A stretch of 61,963 nucleotides of DNA from an uncultured Bacteroidota bacterium (GTDB lineage Bacteria; Bacteroidota; Bacteroidia; UKL13-3): the NCBI GenBank assembly GCA_903897855.1, contig CAIUDH010000109.1, positions 1 to 61,963 of the forward strand. Reading direction: 5' to 3'. The position numbers and the translations under genes are program-made. Each line of letters begins with the position of its first letter. Position 1 is the first letter of the stretch. This document shows, in pieces, positions 17,446 to 25,616 of the stretch. The notes under the pieces were generated by a model that made no database searches, was not told the origin of the DNA, and worked only from the letters and a program-made list of their open reading frames with translations.

Positions 17446-19596
17446 ATGATTAAAAAAACAGCATATCTTTTTTTACTGTTATGCTTTTTAACGCAGTTCG
17501 GTTTTTCACAAAATTGGAAACAAATTGGAATCCGGAATCCTGCCGATATCTATGAACCTAACCCAGGTGATTTGTACCCCTATGGTATCGGGGTAATTTG
17601 GGATTTAAAATTTGAACCTTATTATGATGGCAAAACATATAAACGTTTGTATGCCACGGGAATTAGTTCTGGCTTATGGCTCTCCTCGAGTGGAATGGGT
17701 AATGACTGGAAATTACTGAATACCGACTTCTTACCGGAAACTTCCATAGGGGATTTTGCCATTCATCCACAAAACAGAAATAGAATACTTATTGGTACCG
17801 GCCTGCCTAAACTGCGTCAGTCGCGAAATAAGGATTTGTTTAGTCTGCCTAAAGGCAAAGGCGTTTTTGCTGGTACTATTTCAAAGATAAACAAGGTAAG
17901 CTGGGCACTTCTGCCTGATCAATATTTTCATGACGGTGAGAACATTAAAGACAATAATACTTTTTGGAGTGAACGTACTAAATGTGTTGGGAAATTAACC
18001 TACTCTAATGACGGTAAGGCAATATTTCTAGCAGTGATAGAGGAAATAAGTTCCACGCATTACAATTCTTATATCTATCGTTCTATGAATGGAGGCTCCG
18101 ATTGGTTTTTAAAAGCGACCCTGAAGAATCTTATCCTGCAAGATATGAAAGTAAATCCCAGTAATGGTATGAATATCATTGCAAGTTGTAATTACCTAAA
18201 AGGAGAGCCTGGCCACTTCCTGGAAAGTAATGATGAAGGGAAATCCTGGAATGTCATTTTAGCGACTCATAATGAATTAAATGAGGAAGGGTGCTTTTAC
18301 AAAATCTGCTTTGGCTCTAAAATAACGAATCAATTATGGATTTGTAAGTCAACAGCCTACAGCAATGAGGTTTTTATAAGAGCCGACGAAAAACTAAATC
18401 AAATTCAAACGTTTCGACAGTGGCATAATGCCGGAAGTTGTGGCGCCATTGCCGTGTCGAGTGTTTCAGATGCTTTTTATAGTGCAGGATCTGTAAGTTT
18501 AAATTGCGCGATAGGAAAATCATCTCAAAATATAAACATGGAAATGCATAGTGATATTCGAAGTATAGCCTATTATCCGGGCAGCAAAAATATGGTTATA
18601 GCCAATGATGGCGGAGTTACTTTGCTTGTTTTCGACACTCTTACAAATTCATATCGAGTGTCGGATATATCCTTTGGTTTAGAGGTAGGTCGAATCACAA
18701 ATATTTCAAGTGTAAATAAAAAAAATTTTGGTTTTGCCAATTGGGATAATTCCTGTCGTTGGGTAACCCCGAATTCCAAAGGGGGGCATTTCTTTGATTT
18801 GTTTGGGAATGAATCAACCGTTTTTGAACTGACTGATAATGCCTTTCTCGATGGTTCGGCGGGGCCCACCAACGCGACTCTTTTTACTTATGATAGTAAC
18901 TATATTATTACAGGAAGGGAAATTTATTATGGCGATTTTTTCACTTTTATTCCTCATAAAAGCAAGTTTTTATACACCTACGGTAGCCAGCTGCATGGGG
19001 TGAATTATGGTTCCTCCATTTCAATGGATAGTATAATTTTGAATCATCCACAAGGTGATAAATCGTTTTTGCAACCAAGGGTTGCCGCTGGGAATAGTGA
19101 TGTTATCTATGCTGCAACGCAACAACAAGGAGCCTATTATCATTTTCAAATTTTCAAATCGATCGACGGAGGCCATCATTGGGAGGAATATAATGTACAG
19201 CCTTATGGGGGCTTCTTAAGCGATATTGCTATTGATCCTTTAAATACTGAAAAAATTTGTGTCGGGTCGACACAGGGTGAAGTGTTTTTCTCTGAAAACT
19301 CTGGACTTTCATTTACCAATACGATGATGCCTTTGGAGGCGGGTGCGGTAAACACCTTAGCTTATATTAACTCTAATTGGGTGCTGGCAGCCTGCGATTA
19401 TGGACTTTGGATTGGGAATACAAATTTCTTTGGCGATTGGGTATGGAGGAGATTTAATGATTTGCTGCCTCGAAAAGCACTAAAATTGCCCGCTTGCCGA
19501 ATTACCGACGTAGAATATTTATCCGAATCGAAGATGATTCGCGCTGCAACTATGGGCAGAGGGTTATTCGAATGTGATGTTAAAAATCTCTTTTAG
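17446..19596 (+). CDS. Secreted BNR/sortilin-like repeat protein
   Basis: 716 aa from the ATG at 17446, which directly starts a signal peptide ending near Gly-Phe-Ser-Gln. An upstream ATG at 17419 would add nine residues. The mature protein is a chain of BNR/VPS10-type beta-propeller repeats. Segments of the type Ser-x-Asp-x-Gly-x-x-Trp recur (for example Asn-Asp-Glu-Gly-Lys-Ser-Trp and Ile-Asp-Gly-Gly-His-His-Trp), with Ala-Ile-His-Pro/Ile-Asp-Pro and Gly-Thr/Gly-Ser strands. Such proteins are exported and may bind glycans or proteins. No type IX C-terminal domain is recognisable. The last codons overlap nothing, and the ferredoxin promoter follows within 30 bp. Confidence 0.7.
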   Translation: MIKKTAYLFLLLCFLTQFGFSQNWKQIGIRNPADIYEPNPGDLYPYGIGVIWDLKFEPYYDGKTYKRLYATGISSGLWLSSSGMGNDWKLLNTDFLPETSIGDFAIHPQNRNRILIGTGLPKLRQSRNKDLFSLPKGKGVFAGTISKINKVSWALLPDQYFHDGENIKDNNTFWSERTKCVGKLTYSNDGKAIFLAVIEEISSTHYNSYIYRSMNGGSDWFLKATLKNLILQDMKVNPSNGMNIIASCNYLKGEPGHFLESNDEGKSWNVILATHNELNEEGCFYKICFGSKITNQLWICKSTAYSNEVFIRADEKLNQIQTFRQWHNAGSCGAIAVSSVSDAFYSAGSVSLNCAIGKSSQNINMEMHSDIRSIAYYPGSKNMVIANDGGVTLLVFDTLTNSYRVSDISFGLEVGRITNISSVNKKNFGFANWDNSCRWVTPNSKGGHFFDLFGNESTVFELTDNAFLDGSAGPTNATLFTYDSNYIITGREIYYGDFFTFIPHKSKFLYTYGSQLHGVNYGSSISMDSIILNHPQGDKSFLQPRVAAGNSDVIYAATQQQGAYYHFQIFKSIDGGHHWEEYNVQPYGGFLSDIAIDPLNTEKICVGSTQGEVFFSENSGLSFTNTMMPLEAGAVNTLAYINSNWVLAACDYGLWIGNTNFFGDWVWRRFNDLLPRKALKLPACRITDVEYLSESKMIRAATMGRGLFECDVKNLF

Positions 19597-19622
19597 CACT
19601 CAATTTAACCCCGAATTTACCT

Positions 19623-19630
19623 TACCTTTG
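19623..19630 (+). promoter_or_regulatory. -7 element (TACCTTTG) for the ferredoxin gene
   Basis: Exact TAnnTTTG, 21 bases before the ATG at 19652. It falls just after the stop of the BNR gene, giving the ferredoxin-IscX pair its own promoter. Confidence 0.6.
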
Positions 19631-19651
19631 CAGTCGAATTTCTTAAAAGTA

Positions 19652-19981
19652 ATGGCCACCATAGTATTTCAGTTCGAAGATAAAAATATAGCGTCTAAAA
19701 CGTATTCAATTACAAACGGCGAAAGCGTATTAGACATAGCGATGGAGGAAGATATTGGTCTTCATCATAACTGTGGAGGTGTTTGTGGATGCAGCACCTG
19801 CCATATCTATGTAGTGGATGGGATGGATCACTTTCAAGAAATTTCCGACCGGGAGGAAGATTTCATTGATAGGGCCATTAATCCTAAAATAAATTCTCGT
19901 TTGGCTTGTCAGTGCCTTCTTAAAAGCGACACCGATGTTATTGTAATGGTTCCTGATCAAACGGCCTTGAACGGGCATTAA
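19652..19981 (+). CDS. fdx: Isc-type [2Fe-2S] ferredoxin
   Basis: 109 aa from the ATG at 19652. The in-frame start 78 bases earlier overlaps the previous gene and the promoter. The cluster ligands are Cys41, Cys47, Cys50 and Cys86, the adrenodoxin/Isc ferredoxin pattern (Cys-x5-Cys-x2-Cys ... Cys), with an additional Cys46. It ends with the family's Val-Pro-Asp-Gln segment. In Fe-S assembly it supplies electrons for sulfur reduction on the scaffold. The iscX gene follows after 23 bp, but no iscS, iscU or hscA is in this window. Confidence 0.9.
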   Translation: MATIVFQFEDKNIASKTYSITNGESVLDIAMEEDIGLHHNCGGVCGCSTCHIYVVDGMDHFQEISDREEDFIDRAINPKINSRLACQCLLKSDTDVIVMVPDQTALNGH

Positions 19982-20004
19982 ACAAATAAAAAAAAAACAA
20001 AGAA

Positions 20005-20247
20005 ATGGCAAATGGTTTTCAATTACCTATTCAGTGGGCTGATCATGAGGACATCGCGATGGCTCTCTATGAACGTTTTGGTGATGAATTTAATGAAGGG
20101 AATATTTATAGGATTCGGTTCACCGATTTAATGCAGTGGATACTCGAAGTTCCAAATTTTAAAGGCACTGCAGAGCAATGTAACGAAGGGCATTTAGAAA
20201 TGATACAGTCGGCTTGGGTTTATGAATGGCGTGATAACCAGAAATAA
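20005..20247 (+). CDS. iscX: Fe-S assembly protein IscX
   Basis: 80 aa, close to the family length with a short N-terminal extension. It shows the IscX pattern: Trp-Ala-Asp-x-Glu-Asp-Ile-Ala-x-Ala-Leu-Tyr near 12-22, Ile-Arg-Phe-Thr-Asp-Leu near 42 and Trp-Ile in the central helix, ending in the acidic/Trp-rich helix. IscX binds the cysteine desulfurase and iron and tunes Fe-S cluster formation. Its place right after an Isc-type ferredoxin matches the proteobacterial isc operon order (fdx-iscX), here detached from the rest. Confidence 0.88.
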   Translation: MANGFQLPIQWADHEDIAMALYERFGDEFNEGNIYRIRFTDLMQWILEVPNFKGTAEQCNEGHLEMIQSAWVYEWRDNQK

Positions 20248-20325
20248 GAATTGCCAATAGCGGGCCATCAATTTTCGATTCCTAGATTCAGAGGTGTGTA
20301 ATACAAATGGGTGAGTTAGAATGCT

Positions 20326-20982
20326 TTATTTCTTTTCTACTAAACCATTCTCAAAAGCATAATTCATAAGGCCTACGACACTTTTCGATCCGGTTTTCTT
20401 GAAAATATTTTTGCGATGCGTCTCTACCGTTCGTTCACTTAAGAATAACTTTTCAGCAATTTCTCCGTTGGTTAGTTCTGTGCTTATCATTTTAACAATC
20501 TCGATTTCACGTTTCGTAAGAACAATACTGTTGACTTGTTTTTCCTCAGTGGCACTCGCTTTCATGAGAGTTTCAATTATTTCATCACTAAAATACAACC
20601 CTCCATTCCATATTTTATCGATAGCATCTATGAGTTCTTTTTTTCCGGTATTCTTCAGGATATAACCATTGACGCCATTATTGATCATCTCATTCACCTT
20701 ACTTTTCTCATTAAACATGCTCAGCACTAATATTTTTATTTTCGGATAAAGTTCCTTGATTTTCCTAGATAATTCTATTCCACTCATCCCCGGCAGATTA
20801 ATATCAGTGATTACAAAATTTATGGAATGGGTTTTTAGAGCCTCCAAGGCCTTTTCTGCCGTGGTGGCTTCAGCTTGTATTTCAATTCCAGGCTCATTTT
20901 TTAGAAGCATTTTCAAGCCATCTAACAGCATGACATGGTCATCAACAAGCAATAGGTTTATCGGGTTTTTAATGGTTCTCAA
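20326..20982 (-). CDS. NarL/FixJ-type response regulator
   Basis: 218 aa. The receiver domain has Asp14/Asp15, phospho-acceptor Asp60 and Lys109. The C-terminal LuxR helix-turn-helix (about 153-212) carries Leu-Thr-x-Arg-Glu-x-Glu-Ile and Ser-Glu-Arg-Thr-Val-Glu-Thr-His. It is a complete DNA-binding regulator, but no histidine kinase gene is adjacent, so the partner must be elsewhere. It converges on iscX from the other strand with a 78-bp gap that contains no recognisable terminator hairpin. Confidence 0.92.
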   Translation of the reverse strand: MRTIKNPINLLLVDDHVMLLDGLKMLLKNEPGIEIQAEATTAEKALEALKTHSINFVITDINLPGMSGIELSRKIKELYPKIKILVLSMFNEKSKVNEMINNGVNGYILKNTGKKELIDAIDKIWNGGLYFSDEIIETLMKASATEEKQVNSIVLTKREIEIVKMISTELTNGEIAEKLFLSERTVETHRKNIFKKTGSKSVVGLMNYAFENGLVEKK

Positions 20983-21080
20983 TGGATTCTTTAATTAGTT
21001 CACGATGTAAACATAGAAAAATTTACCTAAATTTTACAATAATATATTCTCAGAGCACCTAAATTTAATTTATTGTTGAC

Positions 21081-21088
21081 TAAATTTG
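21081..21088 (+). promoter_or_regulatory. -7 element (TAAATTTG) for a small hypothetical gene
   Basis: Exact TAnnTTTG, 17 bases before the ATG at 21106. The region is AT-rich, so a chance match is possible. Confidence 0.4.
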
Positions 21089-21105
21089 TACTCGTATTTA
21101 ATAAA

Positions 21106-21324
21106 ATGGCAAAAACAATAAAAAATCTGAAAGATGTTTGGGAGGACAGCACTTCCTTTGACGCATTAAGACTTCAATTTGGCTTAAAAAACAATGAATT
21201 GGTGAAATTAATTCTTAATAAAAACCCCATTTCCTTAACGATAAAATTGTTGTCATTACTCTCGTATAAAACGAGAAAACTCATTGGTCACGACAATGTT
21301 GAGGATATTGATTCTGTTTTATAA
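21106..21324 (+). CDS. Small hypothetical protein
   Basis: 72 aa from the ATG at 21106, reading Met-Ala-Lys-Thr-Ile-Lys. A TTG 33 bases earlier is in frame but overlaps the promoter element. The protein is basic and helical, with a Leu/Ile-rich stretch around 40-55, and has no cysteine or recognisable motif. I do not recognise the family. A promoter element and good codon use support a real gene. It stands alone between the LuxR regulator and the NlpC lipoprotein. Confidence 0.5.
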   Translation: MAKTIKNLKDVWEDSTSFDALRLQFGLKNNELVKLILNKNPISLTIKLLSLLSYKTRKLIGHDNVEDIDSVL

Positions 21325-21451
21325 TACCTCCCTGCAAAAAAATGTTTTGATGAAAGAAAAGATCTGTTCATAGGAACGAATCATCTTTTACATGCTTACT
21401 GTCTGGCATGACAACGATGCCTAATGTTGAACCGATTTGCATTGGAGATTT

Positions 21452-21997
21452 TTAATGGTGCTCTTTAAGAATTCTTTTTGCGAGCATGTATCGTTCTTTC
21501 CAGTAGGTTTCGTCGATATCATCGATATGAATACCTGAGGAGACCGTAGCACTAATAAACTTAATTTTTCCTGCTTGGTTCTCCACCACAATACCGACAT
21601 GACCAACGGCTTTACTTTTGATTTCTCGTCCTTTGAAAAACACCAGGTCGCCGGGTTGTAGGTTCGCTCGTGTTACAATCGTCCCCAATAGTGCCTGCGC
21701 ATCGGCTGTTCGTGGCATCTTGATACCGTGGTGGGCATAAACAAAACAAACAAAACCGGCACAGTCGAAACCTTTAGCATCCTGTCCGCCATACTTGTAT
21801 TTAACCCCTAAATATTTCTTTGAGAATAAAACAATACTATCTGCCTTCGAACCTAAAACAGCCGTATTGGCATCTTTTATTTTGAGTTGGTTGGTCTTTT
21901 TCGAATTCTTTTTTTTTGTAGTGGTTTTTTTGTGTTGGGCGCAACTGTTGAATGTAGAGGCTATCAGAAATAAAATAAGTATATATTTAAATGGCAT
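21452..21997 (-). CDS. NlpC/P60 (C40) peptidase lipoprotein
   Basis: 181 aa. A lipoprotein signal (lipobox ending at Cys19) is followed by a Lys-rich linker (22-40). The NlpC/P60 domain spans about 52-180, with catalytic Cys79 in Phe-Asp-Cys-Ala-Gly-Phe and His133 in Gly-His-Val-Gly-Ile, plus Pro-Gly-Asp-Leu-Val-Phe-Phe. It is a cell-wall endopeptidase that cuts peptidoglycan stem peptides in the periplasm. It lies 13 bp after holA on the same strand and is likely cotranscribed with it. Confidence 0.93.
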   Translation of the reverse strand: MPFKYILILFLIASTFNSCAQHKKTTTKKKNSKKTNQLKIKDANTAVLGSKADSIVLFSKKYLGVKYKYGGQDAKGFDCAGFVCFVYAHHGIKMPRTADAQALLGTIVTRANLQPGDLVFFKGREIKSKAVGHVGIVVENQAGKIKFISATVSSGIHIDDIDETYWKERYMLAKRILKEHH

Positions 21998-22010
21998 ATT
22001 CAGCGTCTAA

Positions 22011-23033
22011 TTATAGTTTCATAATCATAAAAACAAGTTCTTTTAGTAAAGAGCCATCTGAAATGTCGGTGCTACCAATGCCTTTACTTTTCAAATCGAA
22101 CTCATGGATATAACCAATAATACGAATGCATTTTTCGAGTGGGTATTGTTGACTAGCTTTGATATATTCTTTGACGAAAAATGGATGCACACCCGCTACT
22201 TTTGCAATGTTGTTTTCACTGTAATCCTTGCTGTTATGTATTGCTAATAGTTTTCCGAAGAAATTATATAACGATGACAACACCGGAATGATAGAATTTT
22301 CCTTGGGATTCGAGGCGAAATACTGAATAATTTTTTGTGCTTTAAAGAAATTGCCTGCACCAATGGCATTTTGTAATTCAAACGTGTTGAACTCTCTGCT
22401 AATTCCAACATACTTCTCGATATGCTGTGAAGTTATTTCGTGATGGTCTTTTATATTAATTAAAACTTTATCGATTTCATTCACAATTTTACTTAAATCG
22501 TTGCCCAAAAAATCGGTGAGCATACTGCAGGCAAGGGGTTGAATAAGGATTTTTTTCGACTTGCAGTAATTTTCTATCCAGGCGAGTAATTTGTAGTCGG
22601 GAATGGGTGTGCTTTCAAAAACGACATATTTCTCTTTCGCTAATTTGAGCATTTTACTTCGTCCATCCATCTTTTTATATTTATAACATAAAACGAAGAT
22701 GGTTGAGGCCAATGGGTTTTCTAAGTAGGGGAGTAGTTTTTCTACTTCCTTCAAATTCTGAGCCTCCTTCACCATCACCAGCTGCCTTTCCGACATCATG
22801 GGGTAACGGCGTGCCGCATTTATGATTGAATAAACATCCACCTCTTTACCATACAGGATGGTTTGATTAAATGATTTTTCTGTTTCACTAAGTAAATGGG
22901 TTTCGATATAATCACTTATTTCATCGATATAATAAGGTTCTTCACCGTGTAAGATATAAACAGGGGATGGTTCATTGTTTTTTAACTTTTTTATGATTTC
23001 GTCGATGCTTACCTCTTTTACTGCCTTAGCCAT
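22011..23033 (-). CDS. holA: DNA polymerase III subunit delta
   Basis: 340 aa, the usual length. The N-terminal part has Pro-x-Tyr-Ile-Leu-His-Gly-Glu-Glu-Pro-Tyr near 25-36, as in delta subunits, with a degenerate AAA+ fold. The middle and C-terminal helical domains match the family, with Phe-Glu-Leu-Gln-Asn-Ala-Ile near 220. Delta opens the beta clamp as part of the clamp loader. The gene is divergent from the HsdR-N-like gene, with only 27 bp between the two starts. Confidence 0.88.
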   Translation of the reverse strand: MAKAVKEVSIDEIIKKLKNNEPSPVYILHGEEPYYIDEISDYIETHLLSETEKSFNQTILYGKEVDVYSIINAARRYPMMSERQLVMVKEAQNLKEVEKLLPYLENPLASTIFVLCYKYKKMDGRSKMLKLAKEKYVVFESTPIPDYKLLAWIENYCKSKKILIQPLACSMLTDFLGNDLSKIVNEIDKVLINIKDHHEITSQHIEKYVGISREFNTFELQNAIGAGNFFKAQKIIQYFASNPKENSIIPVLSSLYNFFGKLLAIHNSKDYSENNIAKVAGVHPFFVKEYIKASQQYPLEKCIRIIGYIHEFDLKSKGIGSTDISDGSLLKELVFMIMKL

Positions 23034-23060
23034 GTGATAAAATTATCTTAATATTGAAAC

Positions 23061-23507
23061 GTGATTTTTCCGAAACTAAATTTCCAAGAGTACGAATTTC
23101 GTACTCAATCCTCAGAACACAAAACCTTAGTTTTCGACATTGTGAGAAAAAAATTTGTAACGCTCACTCCTGAAGAGTGGGTAAGACAGCATGTCATTCG
23201 TTTTTTAATGGAGGAACATCATATTTCCGTGAACAAAATTTCGGTAGAATATTTTTTAAAATGGAATGAAATGCAACACCGCTGTGATATCGTTGTTTTT
23301 GATGCTGATTTTTGCCCGTTGCTAATTGTAGAATGCAAGTCGGTAAAAATACCATTATCACAGAAGGTGTTTGATCAAATTGCACGTTATAATATGAAGT
23401 TAAAAGTGCCATTATTGATGGTGACTAACGGTTTGCAGCATATTTATGCAGAAATAGATTTTGTGGAAGGTAAATCTAATTTCCTGCAAAAGTTAACATT
23501 CATCTAG
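23061..23507 (+). CDS. Standalone HsdR N-terminal-like nuclease-fold protein
   Basis: 148 aa from the GTG at 23061. It matches the N-terminal domain of type I restriction R subunits: a helix with Glu-Glu-Trp-Val-Arg-Gln-His (about 38-44), and a PD-(D/E)xK-like core with Arg-Cys-Asp-Ile-Val-Val (Asp near 76) and Val-Glu-Cys-Lys near 91-94. No helicase, specificity or methylase gene is nearby, so this is not a restriction system. Such stand-alone proteins next to holA are, as I recall, frequent in Bacteroidota, which suggests a DNA-maintenance function. That function has not been assigned to my knowledge. Confidence 0.75.
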   Translation: MIFPKLNFQEYEFRTQSSEHKTLVFDIVRKKFVTLTPEEWVRQHVIRFLMEEHHISVNKISVEYFLKWNEMQHRCDIVVFDADFCPLLIVECKSVKIPLSQKVFDQIARYNMKLKVPLLMVTNGLQHIYAEIDFVEGKSNFLQKLTFI

Positions 23508-23528
23508 ACGTCCTCGGATTGAAAAACT

Positions 23529-23536
23529 TATCTTTG
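23529..23536 (+). promoter_or_regulatory. -7 element (TATCTTTG) for rdgB
   Basis: Exact TAnnTTTG, 11 bases before the ATG at 23548, placed in the gap after the nuclease-domain gene. Confidence 0.6.
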
Positions 23537-23547
23537 TAACCATCAAT

Positions 23548-24123
23548 ATGGAAATTATTTTTGCTACCAATAATGCTCATAAGCTTGAGGAAGTACGTTC
23601 AGTTTTAGGTGCTAAGTTTAAGGTGTTGAGCCTTAGCGATATAGGTTGTAATGTGGAGGTAGAGGAGACCTCCGACACTTTTGAAGGCAATGCTTTACTT
23701 AAAGCCCAATATGTTTACGAACAGTATAATATGCCTTGTTTCAGCGATGATAGTGGTTTAGAAGTGGATGTCCTATTCAATGCTCCCGGAGTATATAGTG
23801 CCCGCTACGGTGGCGAGCATGGCAATCATGAGAAGAACATGGATAAGCTCCTAAATAGCTTAATGGGTCAATCGAACCGTAAGGCTCGTTTTCGAACGGT
23901 GCTTTGTTACCTCAACGAAGTTGGAGAGGTTCACTATTTTAACGGAGTGGTGAATGGTATTATTCTCTCTAAAAAACAGGGCGCTGCCGGATTTGGATAT
24001 GATCCTTTATTTCTGCCTCATGGTCATAATCTTACTTTTGCACAGATGACTCCAGAGGCAAAAAACAAGATATCACACCGGGCGCTTGCGGTAAATGAAT
24101 TATTAAATTTTCTTCAACCATAA
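23548..24123 (+). CDS. rdgB: XTP/dITP pyrophosphatase (RdgB/HAM1)
   Basis: 191 aa, the normal length. It begins with Ile-Phe-Ala-Thr-Asn-Asn-Ala-His-Lys-Leu-Glu-Glu, has Thr-Phe-Glu-Gly-Asn-Ala near 45-50, Ser-Asp-Asp-Ser-Gly-Leu-Glu-Val near 69, Tyr-Ser-Ala-Arg-Tyr near 86 and Gly-Phe-Gly-Tyr-Asp-Pro-Leu-Phe near 150. It hydrolyses non-canonical purine triphosphates (ITP, XTP) to monophosphates and keeps them out of DNA and RNA. Confidence 0.95.
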   Translation: MEIIFATNNAHKLEEVRSVLGAKFKVLSLSDIGCNVEVEETSDTFEGNALLKAQYVYEQYNMPCFSDDSGLEVDVLFNAPGVYSARYGGEHGNHEKNMDKLLNSLMGQSNRKARFRTVLCYLNEVGEVHYFNGVVNGIILSKKQGAAGFGYDPLFLPHGHNLTFAQMTPEAKNKISHRALAVNELLNFLQP

Positions 24124-24128
24124 TTTCG

Positions 24129-24136
24129 TAACTTTG
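24129..24136 (+). promoter_or_regulatory. -7 element (TAACTTTG) upstream of the VWA gene
   Basis: Exact TAnnTTTG in the 57-bp gap after rdgB, 44 bases before the ATG at 24181. No clear -33 element. Confidence 0.4.
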
Positions 24137-24180
24137 TCTGAAATTAATTAATATCTTCAGTTTAGCTGCTTTCTTTTCTT

Positions 24181-25272
24181 ATGCGCGGATTTTTATTCTC
24201 TAAATATATTAAGCCTGATCAATCGACCTATCAGAACTTATTAGATCTTTTTTTGCAACTCCTTAATCATACCAATGGCAATGCCAATGAGGCTTTGGAA
24301 TGGCTAAATCAGCTCGATCGAGAGTATGAGCTTACGAACAATGAATATGGTATGGGCGACTTTATTGAAGATTTAAAGCAGAAAGGATTTATTGAGGAGA
24401 AAAGCGAAGAAGGAAATTTTAATATTACGGGCAAAACGGAACAGGTTATTAGAAAGAGAAGTTTAGAGGAGATTTTTGGCAAACTCAAGAAAGGGAAGAC
24501 CGGCAACCATAAAACGCCTCATACTGGTAGTGGGGATGAATGGAGTAGTGACTTTAGAGCATTTCAGTTTGGTGATGGCCTCGAAAGTATTAATTATACC
24601 GATTCATTTCGAAATGCTCACGTCAATCATGGAATTGAAGAGTTTATGATGACCGAAGATGATCTTGTGGTGCAGGAGCGTGAACATAAGTCGCAAACAA
24701 GCACGGTGATGATGATTGACATTTCTCATAGTATGATCTTGTACGGTGAAGATCGTATTACACCTGCTAAAAAGGTGGCTATGGCGCTCGCCGAATTGAT
24801 CACCACAAAATACAAAAAAGACACCTTGGATATTGTTGTTTTTGGCAATGATGCCTGGCAAATTGAAATAAAAGATTTGCCCTACCTTCAGGTTGGTCCT
24901 TATCATACCAATACCTACGCCGGACTTGAGTTGGCCATGGATATCTTACGTCGAAGAAAAAATAATAACAAACAAATATTTATGATTACCGATGGTAAGC
25001 CTACTTGCCTGAAAGAAAATGGCAAGTATTATAAGAACAGTTTTGGCTTAGATCGGAAAGTAATTAATAAGACCTTAAATATTTCGGCCCAATGCCGACG
25101 CTTAAACATCCCCATCACTACCTTTATGATTGCAAAGGATCCGTATTTACAGCAGTTTGTAAAGGAGTTTACCCAGATTAATAACGGCAAGGCTTATTAT
25201 AGCAGTTTAAACAATTTAGGTGATTTTATATTTGAAGATTTCGAGAGAAACAGGCGGAAAACACTCAAATAA
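24181..25272 (+). CDS. Cytoplasmic VWA domain protein
   Basis: 363 aa without a signal peptide. A helical N-terminal half of about 170 residues precedes a von Willebrand A domain with MIDAS motif Asp180-Ile-Ser-His-Ser, a Thr in the Gly-x-x-His-Thr-Asn-Thr segment (about 243) and Thr-Asp-Gly near 270. Proteins of this type usually work with a MoxR or magnesium-chelatase-like AAA ATPase encoded next to them. None is adjacent here: the neighbours are rdgB and a small minus-strand gene. The partner is therefore encoded elsewhere or absent. Confidence 0.8.
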   Translation: MRGFLFSKYIKPDQSTYQNLLDLFLQLLNHTNGNANEALEWLNQLDREYELTNNEYGMGDFIEDLKQKGFIEEKSEEGNFNITGKTEQVIRKRSLEEIFGKLKKGKTGNHKTPHTGSGDEWSSDFRAFQFGDGLESINYTDSFRNAHVNHGIEEFMMTEDDLVVQEREHKSQTSTVMMIDISHSMILYGEDRITPAKKVAMALAELITTKYKKDTLDIVVFGNDAWQIEIKDLPYLQVGPYHTNTYAGLELAMDILRRRKNNNKQIFMITDGKPTCLKENGKYYKNSFGLDRKVINKTLNISAQCRRLNIPITTFMIAKDPYLQQFVKEFTQINNGKAYYSSLNNLGDFIFEDFERNRRKTLK

Positions 25273-25273
25273 T

Positions 25274-25510
25274 TTATATCGAGTGCTCCTCTATATTCAG
25301 ATGTAGTTTATGCCTTAAATCGTGCATTAGGCTAGCACTTGGATTGATTTCTGCTTTTTGAAGTAACGAAATGCCTTCGAGTAGCATGTTCAACTCTTGG
25401 CTTAATTCATGATCCTTGGTAAGTTGCTGTGCAATGGCTTTTTCCTCTTCAGGGTTTAACTCCTTGTATAAATAACGCAATAAGTCACTCGATGTAAAAA
25501 TTTGTTTCAT
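25274..25510 (-). CDS. Small anti-sigma-factor-like protein
   Basis: 78 aa from the ATG at 25510. An upstream in-frame start would give an odd hydrophobic extension. The sequence has a pattern common in small Bacteroidota proteins related to the N-terminal part of anti-sigma factors: Asp-Leu-Leu-Arg-Tyr-Leu-Tyr-x-Glu, then an acidic Pro-Glu-Glu-Glu stretch, then two helices. It has no Cys or His zinc ligands and no membrane segment. It converges with the VWA gene, leaving 1 bp. The function is unknown. Confidence 0.5.
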   Translation of the reverse strand: MKQIFTSSDLLRYLYKELNPEEEKAIAQQLTKDHELSQELNMLLEGISLLQKAEINPSASLMHDLRHKLHLNIEEHSI

Positions 25511-25587
25511 AATAAAACTATTAATAAGGTGTAAAATTAACATATAATTAAAAACATAAAAACGCATTCTTTTAATATTTATTGTTC

Positions 25588-25595
25588 TACATTTG
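25588..25595 (+). promoter_or_regulatory. -7 element (TACATTTG) for the DUF2721 gene
   Basis: Exact TAnnTTTG, 21 bases before the ATG at 25617. It overlaps a possible earlier TTG start (25593), which argues for the later ATG. Confidence 0.5.
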
Positions 25596-25616
25596 TCATA
25601 TTTCAGTTACATTATT

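Noticed and set aside
21391-21411. CATGC ... GCATG inverted repeat near the NlpC gene end
   Set aside because: The arms are only 5 bp with a 10-base loop and no T run, so it is weak as a terminator and may be chance.
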